Below, one piece after another: positions 17,555-25,715 of a DNA stretch of 49,521 bases; the first letter of the stretch is position 1; every line of letters begins with the position of its first letter. The stretch covers positions 1 through 49,521 of the forward strand of contig DASRQW010000369.1 in assembly GCA_035696245.1 (NCBI GenBank). Reading direction: 5' to 3'. Made by a program: the position numbers and the translations under genes. Under the pieces are notes generated by a model that was not told the DNA's origin, did not search any database, and was given only the letters and a program-made list of their open reading frames with translations. The stretch comes from Longimicrobiaceae bacterium. GTDB lineage: Bacteria > Gemmatimonadota > Gemmatimonadetes > Longimicrobiales > Longimicrobiaceae.

Positions 17555-17983
17555 ATGCGCTTCATGGTCATGGTCAAGGCGACCCCGGATTCCGAGGCGG
17601 GCGTGATGCCCAGCCAGGAGCTGCTCACCGAGATGGGCCAGTTCAACGAGGAGCTGGTGAAGGCCGGCGTCATGCTGGCCGGCGAGGGGCTGCACCCCAG
17701 CAGCAAGGGCGCGCGCGTCCGCTTCAGCGGCGACAAGCGCACGGTGATCGACGGGCCGTTCGCGGAGACGAAGGAGCTGGTCGCGGGCTTCTGGCTGCTG
17801 CAGGTGAAGAGCAAGGAAGAGGCGATCGAGTGGATCAAGCGCTGCCCGAACCCCATGCCCGGCGAGAGCGAGATCGAGATCCGCCAGGTGTTCGAGGCCG
17901 AGGACTTCGGCGACGCGCTCACGCCGGAGCTGCGCGAGGCCGAGGAGCGCCTCCGCGCCCAGTCCGCCGCACAGCAGCGGTAG
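17555..17983 (+). CDS. YciI-family (DGPF) protein 1
   Basis: 142 aa; YCII-related alpha/beta fold. The domain runs MRFMVMVKATPDSEAG ... GLHPSSKGARVRF ... VIDGPFAETKELVAGFWLLQVKS, with the DGPF motif at residues 66-69. A charged tail follows. DGPF proteins are the conserved partners of ECF42 sigma factors; their biochemical role is not established. The start is chosen at ATG 17555, preceded by AGGAGAGG at 4 nt. It is the first gene of the operon that ends with the sigma factor and has its own TGTCGA-type promoter. Confidence 0.88.
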   Translation: MRFMVMVKATPDSEAGVMPSQELLTEMGQFNEELVKAGVMLAGEGLHPSSKGARVRFSGDKRTVIDGPFAETKELVAGFWLLQVKSKEEAIEWIKRCPNPMPGESEIEIRQVFEAEDFGDALTPELREAEERLRAQSAAQQR

Positions 17984-18121
17984 CGCTCCAAACCGCGGAC
18001 GCCACGCACTCCGCCGCCGCGCGCCCCGCGGCGGCGGGTGCCGTCGACCCCTCATGCATCCGCCGCGACGCCCGGCACCGCATCACCGCAGGTCACTTCC
18101 ACCTCATCCCGAGAGAACCCC

Positions 18122-18541
18122 ATGAAGCTCAACCCGTACCTCTTCTTCGGCGGCCGCTGCGACGAGGCGATCGATTTCTACCGCGGCGCGATCGGCGCGG
18201 AGCTGGAGATGGCCATGCGCTACAAGGACGGCCCGCAGAACTCCGATCACCCGCTGCCCGAGAACTGGGGCGAGAAGGTGATGCACGCCAGCCTGCGCAT
18301 CCCCGGTGGCGACGCGCTGCTCTGCTCGGATGGTGACCAAGCCGGCGAGCCCACCTTCACCGGCTTCCAGCTCTCGCTGGAGACTGCGACGGACGAGGAG
18401 GCGGAGCGCGTCTTCGCGGCGCTGTCCGACGGCGGCAAGGTGACGCAGCCGCTCATCCACACCTTCTTCTCCTCGCGCTTCGGCATGGTGGAGGACCGCT
18501 TCGGCGTAGGTTGGATGATCACCGTCGCACAGGCGGCGTGA
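18122..18541 (+). CDS. VOC-family protein (PhnB-like)
   Basis: 139 aa. Vicinal-oxygen-chelate fold: MKLNPYLFFGGRCDEAIDFYRGAIGAELEMAMRYKD ... VMHASLRIPGGDALLCSD ... ETATDEEAERVFAALSDGGKVTQPL ... FFSSRFGMVEDRFGVGWMI. This is the PhnB/glyoxalase-like pattern that ends in a D-x-F-G-V-x-W-M block. Metal-binding and catalytic details are not evident; such proteins are often of unknown function. The start at ATG 18122 has GAGAG upstream. It lies inside the DGPF-ECF42 operon between the two YciI genes. Confidence 0.87.
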   Translation: MKLNPYLFFGGRCDEAIDFYRGAIGAELEMAMRYKDGPQNSDHPLPENWGEKVMHASLRIPGGDALLCSDGDQAGEPTFTGFQLSLETATDEEAERVFAALSDGGKVTQPLIHTFFSSRFGMVEDRFGVGWMITVAQAA

Positions 18542-18650
18542 TCCCGCGCCGCCCTGCATCTCCCGCGTGTTCGCAGACAAAGGCGCGGACGGGAGATGCG
18601 GGCGCGTCGGCGACCGTCTCGCAGGCGTGGGGACGCGGGCCGTCCGATGA

Positions 18651-18677
18651 TGTCGATCTCGCGCCCGCTCGTTCGAC
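18651..18677 (+). promoter_or_regulatory. ECF42-type promoter 2
   Basis: TGTCGA (18651-18656), 17 nt, CGAC (18674-18677), about 75 nt upstream of the second DGPF gene. Sequence and spacing match promoter 1. Confidence 0.65.
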
Positions 18678-18751
18678 GTGTGGGTAGGGACCGCTCCGGC
18701 CGGACGGCCGGGCATGCGGCCTCGAACCCTAAATGCAAGGGAAACAAGACG

Positions 18752-19147
18752 ATGCGCTTCATGATGCTCTACAAGCCGGGCAGCGACCAGGAGAACGCCG
18801 GCCCGCCGTCGCCCGAGTGCATGGCCGCGCTGGGGCAGCTCGTCGAGGAGATGACCGCTCGCGGCGCCATGATCGCAAACGACGGGCTCCAGGCCAGCTC
18901 CAAGGGCGCCCGCGTGCGGATCGACGACGGGAAGGTGGTGGTGACCGACGGCCCGTTCACCGAGACGAAGGAGCTGATCGCCGGCTATGCGATCATGGAG
19001 GCGGCCGACAAGGCCGAGGCCATCGAGTTCGCCAGACGGTTCATCACGGTGATGGGCGAGGGCGAGACGGAGGTGCGGCAGATGCACGACGCGGCGGGCG
19101 GCGCGGACGACTGCGCGGCGGCGCATCTGGCGTCCGCCACGGCGTAG
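18752..19147 (+). CDS. YciI-family (DGPF) protein 2
   Basis: 131 aa. A close paralogue of the first DGPF protein: MRFMMLYKPGSDQE ... GLQASSKGARVRIDDGKVVVTDGPFTETKELIAGYAIMEAADKAEAIEFA, again with DGPF at residues 66-69. The shared GL-x-x-SSKGARVR block points to a duplication. ATG 18752 has AAGGGA upstream. It has its own TGTCGA-type promoter, and the sigma-factor gene starts only 13 nt after its stop, so the two are co-transcribed and the sigma factor probably autoregulates. Confidence 0.88.
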   Translation: MRFMMLYKPGSDQENAGPPSPECMAALGQLVEEMTARGAMIANDGLQASSKGARVRIDDGKVVVTDGPFTETKELIAGYAIMEAADKAEAIEFARRFITVMGEGETEVRQMHDAAGGADDCAAAHLASATA

Positions 19148-19160
19148 CGGCGGCCGCGCG

Positions 19161-20444
19161 GTGACGGCACACGACACGCACCGCGCGATCGACGCGGTTT
19201 GGAGGATCGAATCGGCCAGGCTCATCGCCGCCCTCGCGCGCCGCGTGGGCGACGTGGGCCTGGCCGAGGACCTGGCGCAGGACGCGCTGGTGGCTGCGCT
19301 GGAGCGCTGGCCGGTGACGGGCGTGCCGGACAAACCGGGCGCCTGGCTGATGGCCGCCGCCAAGCGCCGCGCGGTGGACGTGTTCCGCCGCGGCAAGATG
19401 CTGGACCGCAAGCACGAGGAGCTGGGCCGCGAGCTGGAGACGGCGCGCGAGCATGCCGTGGAGGAGCTGGACGAGGCGCTGGACGACCCGGTGGGCGACG
19501 ACCTGCTGCGGCTGGTGTTCATCGCCTGCCACCCCGTGCTCTCGCGCGAGGCGCGGGTGGCGCTCACGCTGCGCCTGCTGGGCGGCCTGACCACGGACGA
19601 GATCGCCCGGGCCTTCCTGGTGCCCGAGGCCACGGTCGCGCAGCGGATCGTGCGCGCCAAGCGTACGCTCACGGCGGCGCGCGTGCCGTTCGAGGTGCCG
19701 CGCGGGCCGGAGATGGCGGCGCGGCTCGCGTCGGTGCTGGAGGTGGTATACCTCGTGTTCAACGAGGGCTACGCCGCCACGGCTGGCGACGACTGGATGC
19801 GGCCAGCCCTCTGCGAGGAGGCGCTCCGACTCGGGCGGATCCTGGCCGAGCTTGTGCCGCAGGACTCGGAGGTCCACGGGCTGGTGGCGTTGATGGAGAT
19901 CCAGGCGTCGCGCTCCGGCGCTCGGGTGGGGCCGCGGGGGCAGCCGGTGCTGCTGCTGGAGCAGGACCGCGGGCGGTGGGACCAGCTGCTCATCCGCCGC
20001 GGGCTGGCGGCGCTGGCGCAGGCGGAGGCCCTGGGCGGCGCGCTGGGGCCGTACGCGCTCCAGGCCGCCATCGCCGCCTGCCACGCCCGCGCTCGCACTG
20101 GCAGCGAGACGGACTGGGAGCGCATCGCCGCGCTGTACGACGCGCTAGCGGAGGTGGCGCCATCACCCGTCGTCGAGCTGAACCGCGCCGTCGCGCTCGC
20201 GATGGCGTTCGGGCCCGCGGCGGGGCTGGCGCTGGTGGACGAGCTCGCGGACGAGCCGTCGCTCAAAGGCTACCATCTGCTGCCCAGCGTGCGCGGCGAC
20301 TTCCTCTTCAAGCTGGGCCGCCTGTCCGAAGCTCGCGCGGAGTTCGAGCGCGCCGCCTCGCTCACGCGCAACGCTCGCGAGCGGGAGCTGCTGATGAGCC
20401 GCGCGGCCGCGTGCAATCCGCTGCCGGTGGTGCCGTTGGGGTGA
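19161..20444 (+). CDS. ECF-type RNA polymerase sigma factor, ECF42-like with long C-terminal extension
   Basis: 427 aa. Sigma region 2 (about 10-85: ESARLIAALARRVGDVGLAEDLAQDALVAALERWP ... PGAWLMAAAKRRAVDVFRR) and region 4 (about 125-180: LRLLGGLTTDEIARAFLVPEATVAQRIVRAKRTL) are followed by the ~240-aa DUF6596/TPR-like extension typical of ECF42 (VYLVFNEGYAAT ... ALCEEALRLGRILAELVPQ ... EVHGLVALMEIQASR). No anti-sigma gene is adjacent, which fits this group, where the C-terminal extension is thought to control activity. The GTG start is 13 nt after the DGPF-2 stop. The likely targets are the two TGTCGA promoters in the same operon. Confidence 0.92.
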   Translation: MTAHDTHRAIDAVWRIESARLIAALARRVGDVGLAEDLAQDALVAALERWPVTGVPDKPGAWLMAAAKRRAVDVFRRGKMLDRKHEELGRELETAREHAVEELDEALDDPVGDDLLRLVFIACHPVLSREARVALTLRLLGGLTTDEIARAFLVPEATVAQRIVRAKRTLTAARVPFEVPRGPEMAARLASVLEVVYLVFNEGYAATAGDDWMRPALCEEALRLGRILAELVPQDSEVHGLVALMEIQASRSGARVGPRGQPVLLLEQDRGRWDQLLIRRGLAALAQAEALGGALGPYALQAAIAACHARARTGSETDWERIAALYDALAEVAPSPVVELNRAVALAMAFGPAAGLALVDELADEPSLKGYHLLPSVRGDFLFKLGRLSEARAEFERAASLTRNARERELLMSRAAACNPLPVVPLG

Positions 20445-20481
20445 GGGATGGATGCAGAGAGGGTGTCGCGTGCTGAAGGAC

Positions 20482-20530
20482 GCCCCCTCCCCCGGCCCCT
20501 CCCCCAAAACTGCCTGAGGGAGGGGAGACC
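20482..20530 (-). repeat. G-rich REP-like repeat, copy B (left half of an inverted pair)
   Basis: CCCCCTCCCCCGGCCCCTCC, then a hairpin CCCCTCCCCC, loop AAAACTGCCT, GAGGGAGGGG. It is inverted relative to copy C at 20608-20652, 77 bp away. Confidence 0.75.
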
Positions 20531-20607
20531 AAAAGTGCGGCCCGCGGCTGAGGCACGTGGTTGACGAACTTCTCGAAGGGCGCAACCGCTTACGCCGCCG
20601 TGAATTG

Positions 20608-20652
20608 CTCCCCTCTCCCGCTTGCGGGGGAGGGGCCGGGGGAGGGGGCACC
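20608..20652 (+). repeat. G-rich REP-like repeat, copy C (right half of an inverted pair)
   Basis: Identical in core to copy A at 1531-1575 (CTCCCCTCTCCCGCTTGCGG onward). It forms an inverted pair with copy B. Confidence 0.75.
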
Positions 20653-20707
20653 TTTCCCCAGCCTCCACCTTCCTCGACCCGCCAATCATCCGCGGTCACC
20701 ACGAAAT

Positions 20708-20743
20708 CAGCGGGGATGCGCCGTTTTCGACGCATCCCCGCTG
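20708..20743. terminator. Hairpin terminator between convergent genes
   Basis: CAGCGGGGATGCG and CGCATCCCCGCTG form a 13-bp perfect stem with a 10-nt loop, followed by TTCGTTC on the plus strand. It can serve both the sigma-factor operon (+) and the M28 peptidase gene (-). Confidence 0.7.
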
Positions 20744-20792
20744 TTCGTTCTGCATCTACCGTCACGCCCCGCCGTTCATCTCCCGAAAAGCC

Positions 20793-22433
20793 TCACCGGG
20801 TCGAAGACGGGCGGTGGAACTCGGCGTTGGCGTTCCAGGCGGGGACGATGGCGGAGTTCGCGAGCGAGGTGCCGAAGTCCAGCACGATCTGCGCGAGCTG
20901 CGCGGCGCCCGCCATGTCGAAGTCGGAGCGGTACTCGTCCGACGGCTGATGGTAGTGCTTGGAGGTGTACTCCTCCTCCTGCGCGGAGCCCCAGCCCGCG
21001 GGGCGGCCGAAGAAGTCCGTGCCCGCGCCGATGGAGACGGACGGCACGCCTGCCTTGGCGAACGAGAAGTGGTCGCTGCGGTAGAAGCCACCGCGCTCCG
21101 GGTGCTCCTCGGGGCTGATGCGCATGCCCATGGGGCGGATGAAGGCGGCGAGGCGCGGCCCCAGCGTGCTCTTGGTGTCGCCCAGCACGCGCAGGTCGCG
21201 CACGCGCCCCAGCAGGTTGCCGCCGTCCACGTTCACGTTGGCGACGATGCTGCCGATGGGCACCGGCGGATGGTCCGCGAAGTAGCCGCTGCCCAGCAGC
21301 CCGGACTCCTCGGCCGTGACGAAGCCGAAGATGAGCGAGCGCTTGGGGTGCGGCCCCTGCGCGGCGGCACGCGCGACGGCCAGGATGTCCGCAACGCCCG
21401 ACGCGTTGTCGCTGGCGCCGTTGTAGATCGAGTCGCCGTTCTCCTTGGGCCCGATGCCCAGGTGGTCCCAATGCGCCGTGAACGCCACGTACTCGCTCCG
21501 CAGCCGCGGGTCGGAGCCGCGGACGAGGCCGACGACGTTCTCGGACTGCATGTGCGCCACGGTGTTGCGGAACGAGGCGTTCAGCGTGATGCCCGTAGGC
21601 ACCGGGCGGAAGTCGCGCGACTCGGCCTGGCGGCGGAGCTGCGCCAGGTTCAGCCCGGCCTGCGACAGCAGCGACGCGGCCGCGCTGTCCGTGATCCACC
21701 CGCGGAAGGCGAGCGGCGCGGGCGAGCCGGCGGGGCGCGGCAGCATGCGCTGCTCCTTGGCCCACGAGCCGACCACGGTGTGCCACGGGTAGCCCGCCGC
21801 ATCGGTGGTGTGCACGATGAGCATGCCCGCGGCGCCGTGCCGCTCCGCCTCCTCGAACTTGTACGGCCAGCGTCCGTACCACGTCATCGCCCGGCCGCCG
21901 AACAGCGCCGGATCATTGGCCGGGGCGGGCGGGTCGTTCACGAGCACCATCAGCACCTTGCCGCGCACGTCCACGTCCTTGTAGTCGTCCCACCGGTACT
22001 CCGGCGCGACCGAGCCGTAGCCGACGAAGACGATCTCCGCATTGGCGGCGCTGGTTTCGTTGGCGGAGCCGCCCCACACGACAACGTCTTCCGGGTAGCG
22101 GAAGCTGGCCGTCGCCCGGCCGCTGGCGGAGACGCGGATGGTGGACGGGTCGGCGCCCACCACGTCGATGGGCACCTGCTGGAAGTACGAGCCGTTCGCG
22201 CCCGGCTCCACGCCGAACGCGCGGAGCTGGCTGGCGATGTACTCCGCCGCCAGGCGGCCGCCGCGGGTGGCGGGGGCGCGACCTTCCAGCAGGTCGCTGG
22301 AGAGGAAGCGCAGGTGCCCGTCGATCTCGGCGGCCGTGATCTTCGCGGTCGCGGCGGCGCGCGGGGCCGCCTGCGCCGCGAGCGTTCCGGCGGAGGCGCA
22401 GAGGAGCGCCAGGGTGTGCAGTGCTCGCTTCAT
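20793..22433 (-). CDS. Exported M28-family zinc aminopeptidase with PA-type insert
   Basis: 546 aa. A Sec signal peptide (MKRALHTLALLCASAGTLAAQA) is followed by an N-terminal segment with DLLEGRAPATRGGRLAAEYIASQL, a PA-like domain (about 115-250) and the M28 catalytic domain (about 305-530). Co-catalytic zinc residues are readable: H321 and D323 in AHWDHLG, D342 in GASDNASG, E375/E376 in TAEESG, D403 in NVNVDGGN, and the last His in HYHQPSDEY. It should release N-terminal amino acids from peptides in the periplasm or outside. The start at ATG 22433 gives the signal peptide; the ribosome site is weak (GGA). A terminator lies downstream at 20708-20743. Confidence 0.92.
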   Translation of the reverse strand: MKRALHTLALLCASAGTLAAQAAPRAAATAKITAAEIDGHLRFLSSDLLEGRAPATRGGRLAAEYIASQLRAFGVEPGANGSYFQQVPIDVVGADPSTIRVSASGRATASFRYPEDVVVWGGSANETSAANAEIVFVGYGSVAPEYRWDDYKDVDVRGKVLMVLVNDPPAPANDPALFGGRAMTWYGRWPYKFEEAERHGAAGMLIVHTTDAAGYPWHTVVGSWAKEQRMLPRPAGSPAPLAFRGWITDSAAASLLSQAGLNLAQLRRQAESRDFRPVPTGITLNASFRNTVAHMQSENVVGLVRGSDPRLRSEYVAFTAHWDHLGIGPKENGDSIYNGASDNASGVADILAVARAAAQGPHPKRSLIFGFVTAEESGLLGSGYFADHPPVPIGSIVANVNVDGGNLLGRVRDLRVLGDTKSTLGPRLAAFIRPMGMRISPEEHPERGGFYRSDHFSFAKAGVPSVSIGAGTDFFGRPAGWGSAQEEEYTSKHYHQPSDEYRSDFDMAGAAQLAQIVLDFGTSLANSAIVPAWNANAEFHRPSSTR

Positions 22434-22575
22434 CGTGTCCGATGGTGGGAGGGTGGACCGCACCGCGCATCTCGTCCGTCCGCATCTGCCGATCGGGACG
22501 GACAACGCGTGCACGGGAGATGATGTCGATCCCGCAACGTAGGAAGCACGCGGGACGGAGGAAAGGGCGCGGATG

Positions 22576-22611
22576 CGCATCGTCCGCATCGTCCGCATCG
22601 TCCGCATCGTC
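22576..22611 (+). repeat. Tandem repeat, 4 x CGCATCGTC
   Basis: Four perfect copies of a 9-nt unit in the upstream region of the M28 gene. The unit is related to the GCATC part of the dispersed motif. Confidence 0.85.
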
Positions 22612-22673
22612 CGGGGATGGGAGGCGGGGGATGGGCATCGGGCGATCAGCCGTTCCCATCCGACGAACACGAA

Positions 22674-22707
22674 GACGGCCGCACCTCGAGGGAGAGATGC
22701 GGCCGTC
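22674..22707 (-). terminator. Hairpin terminator downstream of the TonB-C-like gene
   Basis: A 10-bp perfect stem (GACGGCCGCA and TGCGGCCGTC) with a 14-nt loop, 22 nt past the stop. Only a weak T-rich stretch follows on the minus strand. Confidence 0.55.
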
Positions 22708-22728
22708 GTTCATCTGCCGGCCGGCGGA

Positions 22729-23517
22729 TCAGTGGTTCGAGCGGACCGAGACGGACTGCTCGTACCCCATGGTCGATGCGATGCCATCGATCAGCCCGGC
22801 GGCGTAACGGGCGGCCTGCGTCGCACGCAGCACGTAGTCGTCCCACTCGCGGTTCCCGGAGGTGGACACGAGGTGGCTCTCCATCAGCTCTCCCTGCGGG
22901 CCGACCACCACGTGGATGCGGATCCCGCTGGGCGGCGTCATGTTCTCGAACGCGGGCAGGATCACGTGGATGCGCTCCAGGCCCAGCGGTTTGCAGACCT
23001 CCGAGCTGCCCATCCGCACCACCGGGCCGGCCGCCGGGAACTGCACCAGCATGCGGAAGCTGCGCTCCTCCGTGCCCGGCTTGAGCGACGCCCGGACCAG
23101 CGAGGCGAGGCGGTCGGAGGTTCCCTCGGGCAGGAAGTAGTCGATGGGCACCACCCGGGTCACGCTGCCGCGGTTGTCGTAGACGATGGAGAGGAGGATG
23201 CGAGCGCTGTCGCCCTGCACGCGCATCTGCGCCGCGGCGCCGGTGAGGTCCGCCATGAGCGCGGCCGAGTCGGCCACCGAGCTCAAGGTAGGGATGCGGC
23301 CGGCGACGGTGCAGCCCGAGCGCGGCGGGGGACGGTTGCTGAGCAGCGCCTCGGCGCGCTTCTGCGCACGTGCGGCGGACGGGACGGCGGCGCAGGCGGC
23401 CACGAGCGCGAAACCCGATAGGGCGCGTCGGATGCGAAGGTGTGTCGGATGCAAGGTGTGGATCTCGGGGAAGGGGGAGCTACTCCCAGCAGTGAATTGG
23501 ACATGCAATCGCTTCAT
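22729..23517 (-). CDS. Exported TonB C-terminal-like protein
   Basis: Up to 262 aa. A signal peptide is visible (LRIRRALSGFALVAACAAVPSAARA-Q). Two alpha/beta units follow: about 90-165 (ARILLSIVYDNRGSVTRVVPIDYFLPEGTSDRLASLVRASLKPG) and about 185-255 (IRIHVVVGPQGELMESHLVSTSGNREWDDYVLRATQAARYAAGLIDG). The second matches the energy-transducer TonB C-terminal pattern (V-G-x-x-G-x-V, then S-S-G-N-x-x-L-D). The TonB N-terminal membrane anchor and Pro-rich stretch are absent, so it may be a periplasmic relative. The start is doubtful: ATG 23517 overlaps the upstream zinc-ribbon stop by 4 nt, but the TTG at 23454 gives a normal-length signal peptide and lies outside the low-GC island. Confidence 0.7.
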   Translation of the reverse strand: MKRLHVQFTAGSSSPFPEIHTLHPTHLRIRRALSGFALVAACAAVPSAARAQKRAEALLSNRPPPRSGCTVAGRIPTLSSVADSAALMADLTGAAAQMRVQGDSARILLSIVYDNRGSVTRVVPIDYFLPEGTSDRLASLVRASLKPGTEERSFRMLVQFPAAGPVVRMGSSEVCKPLGLERIHVILPAFENMTPPSGIRIHVVVGPQGELMESHLVSTSGNREWDDYVLRATQAARYAAGLIDGIASTMGYEQSVSVRSNH

Positions 23518-24107
23518 GTAAAGAGAGCGGCAATTGCAGGAGCGTACTGCGCATGGAGGGCTGCAAGACTGGCGAAGCCACTGGTAAGTGTCGCTAACTC
23601 GGTGAGGAGAGCACGCATCGCAGCGCCGCGGCGATTCGGCTTGGGAGCGGCACCTTCGGAAGCCAATACGCTGAGGAGTTCGAGAACCTGATTTTTGCGG
23701 CCCGTGTCAACGTCCTCCAACTCGGCAAGTTTTTCAGTGAACGCGCGGAAGGCAGCGGCTCCTGGTTCATCTCCACCTGAGTGCATAGCACCAACGGCAC
23801 TATCGACAGCACCGATGTATCCGGTGTTGAGAAGACCGACAGTGCTGTTGTTGATGTGAATGTTGTGCATGGTCACATCTCCGCTTTGAATGATAGTCCG
23901 CGGGTAGCGAGGAGGAAACCGTGGAGTGAGACCAGGCATCCCAGTCATCAAATCCATTTGCGCGCCGATGTGGTTGAGCATTCGTTCGCTGCGCTCTATT
24001 TCGCGATCCGTCATCTCTGAAATTTTGGATCGGCAATCGAGACAGACTGGAATTTGCTCACGTCCCATGAGCCACAAAGCAGGTTTAGAGCACTGGGAGC
24101 ATCGCAT
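23514..24107 (-). CDS. Zinc-ribbon orphan protein in a low-GC island
   Basis: 197 aa. The N-terminal zinc ribbon has two CxxC pairs (MRCSQC at 3-6 and CLDC about 20 residues later). A helical segment follows (MTDREIERSERMLNHIGAQMDLM). Then comes a short beta-type block, SGDVTMHNIHINNSTVGLLNTGYIGAVDSAVGAM, whose N-N-S-x-V-G-x-x-N-T-G-x-I pattern resembles one seen in poorly characterised accessory-genome proteins. A helical C-terminus follows. No catalytic motif is seen. AAGGTG lies 4 nt before the chosen ATG. The gene and its flanks (about 23490-24230) are much lower in GC than anything around them, suggesting recent acquisition. Function unknown. Confidence 0.68.
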   Translation of the reverse strand: MRCSQCSKPALWLMGREQIPVCLDCRSKISEMTDREIERSERMLNHIGAQMDLMTGMPGLTPRFPPRYPRTIIQSGDVTMHNIHINNSTVGLLNTGYIGAVDSAVGAMHSGGDEPGAAAFRAFTEKLAELEDVDTGRKNQVLELLSVLASEGAAPKPNRRGAAMRALLTELATLTSGFASLAALHAQYAPAIAALFT

Positions 24108-24260
24108 AAAACACCTTGAACGAATTAGGCTGTAGATGTTTCGTCTAACCGCGTCTCCAAACTTAGGCGCGCCGGCAGTATTCACAAGTTCGCCGCACCC
24201 TTCCAGAATTGCAACCGGGAGTAGCGGGGCATGAGTCCGGATGCACGCGCGCGGAGGTCC

Positions 24261-24269
24261 TGCTATATT
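24261..24269 (+). promoter_or_regulatory. Extended -10 element before the peptidase operon
   Basis: TGC-TATATT, an extended -10 hexamer, about 85 nt upstream of the M20 start. No good -35 is visible, as is common with extended -10 promoters. Confidence 0.4.
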
Positions 24270-24353
24270 GCCGCCAGCGCGGCTCGGACGTTCGACCGAA
24301 CGCGCGCACCGACACACATCCACCGAACCCAGACGACCGGAGCAGGGACGGCA

Positions 24354-25715
24354 ATGGCCCTCGACGCATACCTCAAGGCGAACCGCCAGCGCAACCTGGA
24401 CGAGCTGAACGAGTTCCTCCGCATCCCGAGCGTGAGCGCGAAGAGCGAGCACAATGCGGACACGGCCCGCGCGGCGGACTGGCTGGCCGGCCGCATGCGC
24501 GAGGCGGGGATGACGGCGGTGGAGGTGATCCCCACCGAGGGCCACCCCATCGTCCTCGGCGAGTGGCGCGGCGCCCCGGCGGGCGCGCCCACGGTGCTGC
24601 TGTACGGCCACTACGACGTGCAGCCGCCGGAGCCGCTGGACGAGTGGACCAGCGAGCCCTTCGAGCCCGAGGTGCGCGGCGACAAGCTTTTCGCCCGCGG
24701 CTCGGTGGACGACAAGGGCCAGGTGTACCTGCACCTCAAGGCCGTGCAGGCGCACATCGCCACCAGCGGCTCGCTGCCGGTGAACGTCGTCTTCGTCGTC
24801 GAAGGCGAGGAGGAGGTGGGCTCGCCCAACCTGGAGAAGTTCCTGGCCGCCAACTCCGAGCGCCTCCAGTGCGACGTGGTGATGATCTCCGACACCACCA
24901 TGTTCGCGCCGGGCCTGCCGTCCATCACCATCGGCCTGCGCGGCCTGGCGTACATGGAGGTCCGCGTGCAGGGGCCGGCGGTGGACCTGCACTCCGGCGC
25001 GTACGGCGGCGCCGTGGTCAACCCCGCCAACGCCCTGGCGAAGATCATCGCCGGGCTGCACGACGACCAGGGCCGCGTGACGGTGCCCGGCTTCTACGAC
25101 CGCGTGGTCTCGCTCACGGCCGAGCAGCGGGCGGGCATCGGCGAGCTGCCGTTCGAGGAGGAGGGGCTGCGGGAAGAGGTGGGCGCGGTGAAGCTGGGCG
25201 GCGAGGCGGGCTACGGCTCGCTGGAGCGCATCTGGGCGCGGCCCACGCTGGACGTGAACGGCCTGCTGAGCGGCTACACGGGCGAGGGCGCCAAGACGGT
25301 GCTGCCCGCGAAGGCCATGGCGAAGATCTCCATGCGGCTGGTGCCGGACCAGGACTACAAGGAGATCGAGAAGCTGTTCACCGCGCACGTCCGCTCCCTC
25401 GCGCCCGAAGGCGTGACAGTGGAGGTGGAGGCGCTGCACGGCGGGCAGCCGTGGTACTCCGAGCCGCAGGGCCCCATCTTCGGCGCGGCGGAGCGGGCGC
25501 TGGAGAAGGCCTTCGGCCGCAAGCCCGTCTTCATCCGCGAGGGCGGCTCCATCCCCATCGTGCAGGCGTTCCAGAAGCGCTTCGGCGTGCCGGCCGTGCT
25601 CATCGGCTTCGGGCTGCCGGGCGAGAACGCGCATGCGCCGAACGAGTGGATGAGCATCGACAACTTCCACCGCGGCTCCGAAGCCATCGCCTCCATGTAC
25701 GACGAGCTGCGATGA
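24354..25715 (+). CDS. M20-family di/tripeptidase (carnosinase-type)
   Basis: 453 aa, typical of M20 dipeptidases; cytoplasmic, with no signal peptide. Di-zinc site elements: H86 in YGHYDVQPPEP, the bridging Asp in GSVDDKGQ, the catalytic/ligand glutamates in VEGEEEVGS, and the Asp in ISDTTMF. A dimerisation (lid) domain lies at about 195-355 (GLAYMEVRVQGPAVDLHSG). The last ligand His is in LPGENAHAPNEWM. It cleaves short peptides. The start at ATG 24354 has GGAG upstream. Its stop overlaps the start of the M2-like peptidase gene by 4 nt (ATGA), so the two are translationally coupled. Confidence 0.93.
   Translation: MALDAYLKANRQRNLDELNEFLRIPSVSAKSEHNADTARAADWLAGRMREAGMTAVEVIPTEGHPIVLGEWRGAPAGAPTVLLYGHYDVQPPEPLDEWTSEPFEPEVRGDKLFARGSVDDKGQVYLHLKAVQAHIATSGSLPVNVVFVVEGEEEVGSPNLEKFLAANSERLQCDVVMISDTTMFAPGLPSITIGLRGLAYMEVRVQGPAVDLHSGAYGGAVVNPANALAKIIAGLHDDQGRVTVPGFYDRVVSLTAEQRAGIGELPFEEEGLREEVGAVKLGGEAGYGSLERIWARPTLDVNGLLSGYTGEGAKTVLPAKAMAKISMRLVPDQDYKEIEKLFTAHVRSLAPEGVTVEVEALHGGQPWYSEPQGPIFGAAERALEKAFGRKPVFIREGGSIPIVQAFQKRFGVPAVLIGFGLPGENAHAPNEWMSIDNFHRGSEAIASMYDELR

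Larger units (their letters stand above)
20445..20792. other. Non-coding gap with a REPIN-like repeat pair and terminator
   Basis: Between the convergent sigma-factor and M28 peptidase genes. It holds inverted G-rich repeats (20482-20530 and 20608-20652), a 13-bp hairpin (20708-20743) and a TTCATCTCCCGAA copy of the dispersed motif near 20775. No gene is seen. Confidence 0.7.

Noticed and set aside
22524-22529. Another TGTCGA, as a possible third ECF42 promoter
   Set aside because: No CGA lies 17 nt downstream and no gene follows in that direction.
23454-23517. Firm choice of ATG 23517 as start of the TonB-C-like protein
   Set aside because: It would put 21 extra residues encoded at the edge of the low-GC island before a normal signal peptide; left as ambiguous with TTG 23454.
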